Assembly (NCBI GenBank): GCA_003049485.1
Contig: PYST01000095.1
Location: forward strand, 363-64,362
Origin: Ophioceras dolichostomum
Taxonomy: Eukaryota; Ascomycota; Sordariomycetes; Magnaporthales; Ophioceraceae
DNA length: 64,000 nt
Direction of reading: 5' to 3'
Shown piece after piece: positions 59,330 to 64,000 of the stretch. The stretch's first letter is position 1, and each line of letters starts with the position of its first letter. The notes below the pieces were generated by a model. The model was not told the DNA's origin. It saw only the letters and a list, made by a program, of their open reading frames with translations, and did no database searches. The translations under genes were made by a program, and so were the position numbers.

Positions 59330-59955
59330 GTAGATCTCGAATAGATGCTTGTAGAAGCTCTACTACCCTGCTCTGTGCTGTGCTCAAGTCCTTCCCCCCA
59401 TATTGTCTGGCCTGGATGCATGATATTAGATAATCAACGAGTATTGCCAAGTATGACCACCTAGGTATATCTCGAAGTTTTTGCCTTGCAACCGTCAGAA
59501 GCCTGGAAGCCAGGAAACCGGTAGGGTCGGATCAATGTCGGGGTCACTGTCGGGGTAAATGTCGGGGCCAATGTAGAGGCCTATGCCGGGGTCAGCTTCC
59601 TAGCCCCAGAACCCCAGAGCCCCAGAGCCACAGCGCCAGACATCGGCCCCCGTTCGGAGCACTGGCCGCAACCAGACACGGCCCAAGAGGCCTAAGGGGA
59701 CCAAGGGGGCCTAAGGGACCTAAGGGTCCCAAGGAAGGTAGCAGAGCAAGGTCAGCTGCTCGAACCCGCTCGAGCCGGCAGGCTCTGCTGCAGAATGCTG
59801 TCCACGTCAGGATTTATCTGTAGTATCTATAGTCTGTTGTCGACGGCCTTCCCGTAAGGCACTCGGTTTCTTGGTCCTCCAGTGGAGGCCATATTTCCTT
59901 TTACAGCCACAGCAGCTCCAGCAAGAAAGAGCTAGGATAGACTTCCAGAGCGCGA
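59330..59955. promoter_or_regulatory. NRPS promoter with CGG-containing tandem repeats
   Basis: Between about 59526 and 59596 an imperfect unit with ATGTCGGGGTCA core is repeated about five times. A second degenerate CCTAAGGG repeat runs about 59690-59740. Each unit of the first carries a CGG triplet. No coding part of an adenylation domain was found here. Confidence 0.55.
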
Positions 59956-62900
59956 ATGCCACTGTTGCTGCCCACGATGGAGGCCGCCGCTGTCACCGCT
60001 GGCACCGCTGTCACCGCTGGCACCGCTGGCACCGCTGGCACCGCTGGCACTGCTGGCACCGCTGGCACTGTTGGCACCGCTGACACTGCTGACACTGCTG
60101 ACACTGAGGGCGGGATATGGATCGACCTTCTCAGTTGTGCTGCCGTGGTCCTGGCAAAGCCGCTCGACGATGTGGACCTGCAAGCAAGCTTCGTCGTCAA
60201 CGGCGGGGACTCGCTAAAGGCCATCCTGCTGCAGTCCATGATTCGGTCGCGCGGCTACACGGTTACACGGGAGGACCTCCTGACCAAGCCTACGATCGGA
60301 GACGTCCTGAGAGACGCAGCAGCAGCAGCATACGAACCGCGGCCCCGAGACGAAGACGCCTCCTCCTGGGCCTCCTCGGCCTCCTCGTCCTCGTCCTCGT
60401 CCTCGTCTGCCAACTCGCACGCTGTAAACGGGACCGGTTCTCCAGGGCCTGCGTCCTCCCCAGCGTCGTCCTTCCCCGCGGCATCACCATCGGCCTCGGA
60501 GTGGATTAGAAGCTCGAGAGGCTCACAGAGCAGCCCAAAGACAGACGCTAGGGCGGCGGCGGTGGCCGGGCAAGGGACCCAAGGGACCCAAGGGACCACT
60601 CACGAGCATCATCACCAACACCACGAACGGCATGAACGGCATGAACAGCATCATCATAATGGAAGCGCCATCTCGGGCTCGGGCTCGGGCTCGGGCCCGG
60701 TCGACGAGCCGACGACGAGCGAGCCGCAACAATCATCATCATCACCCTGCGACCTTCTCACGGAACTGCAACTTTCTCTTGTCCACGAGACCATCACACA
60801 CTGCGGCTCCAACATCATCACATACACCGAGCTCCACCGCCCTCGGAATGCCGAGACGTATCGGAGTGCATGGATGCAGGTCCTAAGCGAGGAGGCAATC
60901 TTCAAGCAGTCTTGTCTCGGGCCTATGTTCTCCAAGAAGGGCAGCAGGGCGACAGCAGCGGCGGCTGTGGCGGGCGCGGACGCGGGCGGTGGCGGCGCCC
61001 CTGGCGGCCTAGCTTTCGACAACAGTGACGGGTGGATGGGGTGGTCGCTCGATGTGTGCAGGGCCGAGGGGCACGAAGGGGCGGCGGCGGCCGACGGCCC
61101 GGATCCGGAGCCGCAGGAGCACCTCGTGGAGATCACGTGCAAGGTCCACCACGCCTTGATCGACGCCTACTCGCTGCAGGCCCTCCTCTCCAAGGTCAGG
61201 GCCAGGGCCAACGGCATCGAGACGAAGCCGGGTCCCTCCTTTTGGGACTGGGCCCGCCTGCTCCGGCGCCACCAGGAGGAGCACAAGGAGGACGGGGACG
61301 GGTTCTGGGCCCAGACGATGGAGAAGCACGCCGCTGCCAAGGGCCACTTGCTGCTTCCGCGTCCGACTCGTGCTGGTGCTGGTGCTGATGCTACTGCTAC
61401 TGCCACTGCTACTGCTGCTACTGCTACACTCCGGGCAGAGGAGGAGTCCCAGTCCCAGTCCCAGCAGGTCCATCGGATGAGTTTCGCCGTGGACGCCGGA
61501 GCCGTCGAGATGGGGGCCAGGGCGCTGGGAGTCACGCCTGCCGCCGTGTTCTACGCCGCCTGGGCGCTCGTCGTGGCCACGTACGCCGACAGCGACAGCA
61601 TCGTGTTCGGCTCGGTCCTGAGCTGCCGGGGTCTGCTTCCGGGGTCCCTGTGCCTGGATGCTATAGGGCCCCTGATCAACGTCCTCCCTCTCCACGTGGC
61701 CGTCTGCCGAGGGGCCACCGTCAAAGACTTCGTCTGGGGCCTGTTTGTCGACACGGTCAACCTGGAGGCCGTCGCGTGGACGTCGACCGAGAACGGCTTC
61801 CGCCGAGACTACGAGTCGGCTTTGTCGGTGGAGATGCGGCTAGCCCCCGAGGCGGAGGCGGCGGCGAGCTGCTCCTACCCGGAGGCCATGCCGGTCGGAC
61901 ACTCGGCCCGCCAGCAGTCCCGGGTCCCGATCAGCGTAACGGTCAAGGACGCATCTCTGGTCACCATCGACTTCCACTCCAGCCGGTACGGCTCGCGGGA
62001 CGCGCGGCTCGTAACCGACTGCTACGAACGGGCACTCGACATCGTGTTGTCGACCGCCGTGGACGGCGGCACAGGCACAGTCGACCACGCCATGCAGGGC
62101 CTGCTCTCCTGTCCGTCCTACTCCCAGCTGATGAGGTGGGGCAACTGCATCACGGGGCTGACCACGAGAGCTTCGGTCAAGGACGACCTGGTGACGCTGT
62201 TCGAGGCTGCGGCCGCGGCCAACGGGGATCGTGCGGCCCTAGAGAAGGGCGACGACCAGACCATGACGTATGCCGAACTGCAGGTGAGATCCGACGTGAT
62301 CTGCGACGCGCTGCTGCTGGGGCCCGAGGCCGTCGCCCAGGGCGACGTGGTGTGCGTCCACTCCGACAGGTCCCTCGACTGGATCTGCGCCATATGGGGC
62401 GTGCTGAAGGCCGGCTGCACATACTGCTCGCTCGACCCGCAGCTGCCGGCGGCCTGGCGCGAGAGCATGGCCGAGGCCGTGTCGGCGACGGCCTTCGTCG
62501 CCACCACGACGGAGCAGCTGGGCGAGTGGAGGCCCCGGTGCGTGCGGCTGGCGTTCTCGGTCGAGGCCGTCGTCGCCGACGACTCGAGCCGCGCGCAGAG
62601 TAGCACAGACGCTTCCTCTCTTCCCTCCTCCTGCTCGACGGCGACCCCGCGGACGCCCCACCGGCGGACGCCCCAGCCTCACCAGCCCGCCTACATCTGC
62701 TTCACCTCTGGCTCCACGGGCGTGCCCAAGCCCGTCGTCTGCACGCACGCCGGCCTCGTCGCCTTCCAGCGGGACCAGACTGTCCGGCTGAACGCGAAGC
62801 CCGGGGTGCGGGTTTCGCAGATCATGTCGGTTGCCTTTGACGGAAGCATCCACGAGATCTTCTCGGCCCTCACGTACGGCGCGACCCTCGTGCTCCCCGC

Positions 62901-64000
62901 CGCCTCCCAGGACGTCTTGAGCGTCCTCGGCAGGGTAGACTCGGCGGTTCTCACGCCCTCCATCGCACGGGCGTTGCATCCGGCCAACTTCCCAAAACTG
63001 AAAACGGTCGGTTAGATCTGGTACTTGATTTTGGTGATGGGTGGTGACAGATCGATCCCCTCTGTGCCGTGGAGCCCCGTAGGAAAAAAATCCGAGTGAC
63101 TAAGATTAATGCTGCTGTATTCTGACTCGTTGGCTTTGTTTTGCTCTGCAGGTCTACCTCGTCGGCGAGCCCGTTCCGCAGGCCGTGGCGGATGGCTGGG
63201 CGGCTTGCAAGGACGTGTACAACATGTACGGCCCCACCGAGGCGACATGCGGCGCCACCATCAAGAGGCTCCGCAGCGGAGAGGGCGTCACCATAGGGCG
63301 GCCAAACCCGTCAACGCGCATCTATATCCTCAACTCGAGCGGCGGGCTCTCTCAGCCGGGCATGGTCGGGCGCATTCACCTGGCCGGCGTGCAGGTCTCT
63401 CGAGGCTACCACGGCATGGCGGACCAGACCGCGGCAGTCTTCAGGCCCGACCACATAATGGGCAACGGGGAGATGAGCTACGACACGGGCGACATGGGCT
63501 ACTGGGACGAGCACGGCGACCTCGTCTGCGTCGGGAGGAGGGACCGCCAGGTGAAGCTGCGCGGGTACCGGGTGGACCTTAACGGCCTCGAGATCCGCAT
63601 CGCCAGGGCGGTGCCCGAGGCGGAGGCCGTCGTCGTCGCCGTGCGCGCGGGGCGGCTGGGCGAGCTGCTGGCGGACGAGCTGCTGGCCATGGTGCAGCTG
63701 ACGGACGGCACGGACGGCCCCGACGCCGCGGCGGTGCGGTCCCGCCTCGAGCATACCCTCCCTCGGTACCTGGTCCCCAGCTACATCGCCCTGGCGAACA
63801 GCATCCCAACGACGCCGGCCGGCAAGATCGACTACAAGGCCGTCGCGGCGGTCGACGTTCGTAGCGACGGCGGCGCAAAAACGGCTGCCCCAACCACGTT
63901 GTCCACTGGTCCGGCGGCCGGGACGACAGAGGAAACGGTTGCAGCGGCCTTCTGTGCCGTCCTGCTGAGGCCCGTTATCATGGACAGGGACCAGAGCTTC
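59956..64000 (+). CDS. ETP-type nonribosomal peptide synthetase (GliP-like), T-C-A-(T...), right end cut
   Basis: Builds the diketopiperazine from two amino acids. Exon 1 is 59956-63006; an intron with a weak GTCGGT donor runs to 63151; exon 2 is open to the edge. Order: residues 8-50 a (Ala-Gly-Thr)n-type repeat; a carrier domain with VNGGDSLKAI (phosphopantetheine Ser about 86); a Ser- and His-rich linker about 120-250. A condensation domain follows, with KVHHALIDAYS (HHxxxD at about 398-403). The adenylation domain has CFTSGSTGVPKP, YGPTEATCG, YDTGDMGYW, GRRDRQVKLRGYRV and PTTPAGKIDYK. The second carrier begins at the window end. Reading the ten specificity positions by eye against GrsA gives D-G-H-L-Y-V-M-C-G-K; I do not assign a substrate. 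ETP synthetases are normally A-T-C-A-T-C(-T). Here the first A domain is missing: an in-frame stop at 59938-59940 precedes the start, and only 626 bp separate it from the dipeptidase gene. Confidence 0.92.

Overview
The window comes from a filamentous ascomycete, most likely a Sordariomycete. Genes are GC-rich, with short GT-AG introns (about 45-190 nt). The left part carries a fungal housekeeping set (LAS17, RAD1, SUB2, an RNase P subunit and the DASH subunit HSK3). The right part carries a secondary-metabolite cluster. I cannot name the species from sequence alone, and I saw no convincing tRNA or rRNA gene.

Region 1, about 1-19.4 kb, is a conserved core: LAS17/WASP (minus, partial), a 72-residue unknown protein (minus), RAD1/XPF (plus), a 61-residue hydrophobic small protein (minus), SUB2/UAP56 (minus, five exons), an RPP21/RPR2-type RNase P subunit (plus), HSK3 (minus, three exons) and a ketopantoate-reductase-like protein with a long Pro/Gly-rich tail (minus, four exons). 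All look intact.

Region 2, about 19.4-38.6 kb, looks like a decaying accessory island. A stretch of about 9.4 kb has no recognisable gene. It is followed by three genes that each carry at least one apparent break. The first is a DUF3435 (FluG-domain) tyrosine-recombinase-like gene with C2H2 fingers, the family that includes the captains of Starship mobile elements. The second is a PNP_UDP/NB-ARC/TPR NOD-like receptor with nearly identical TPR units. The third is a Dal5-type MFS permease. Lesions are in-frame TAG/TGA codons and 1-nt shifts, several of the shifts in C runs.

Region 3, about 39.8 kb to the right edge, is an epipolythiodioxopiperazine (ETP) type gene cluster, the class that makes gliotoxin, sirodesmin, chaetocin and verticillin. 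In order it holds a DHA2 MFS exporter, a GliT-like dithiol oxidase, a P450, a SAM methyltransferase, a Zn2Cys6 regulator, a second P450, a GliK-like gamma-glutamyl cyclotransferase, a GliJ-like dipeptidase and a GliP-like NRPS cut by the window edge. The expected logic is: NRPS forms a diketopiperazine; P450 oxidises it; a glutathione transferase (not seen, perhaps beyond the right edge) adds glutathione; GliK and GliJ trim the adducts; a C-S lyase (also not seen) frees the dithiol; GliT closes the disulfide; the MFS pump exports it. The notable departure is that the NRPS begins with a carrier domain. The first adenylation domain expected of an ETP synthetase is absent, and a short minisatellite-encoded repeat sits at the N-terminus instead.

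Exon borders were set by reading GT-AG sites and keeping protein families in frame. Multi-exon spans given below run from start codon to stop codon.
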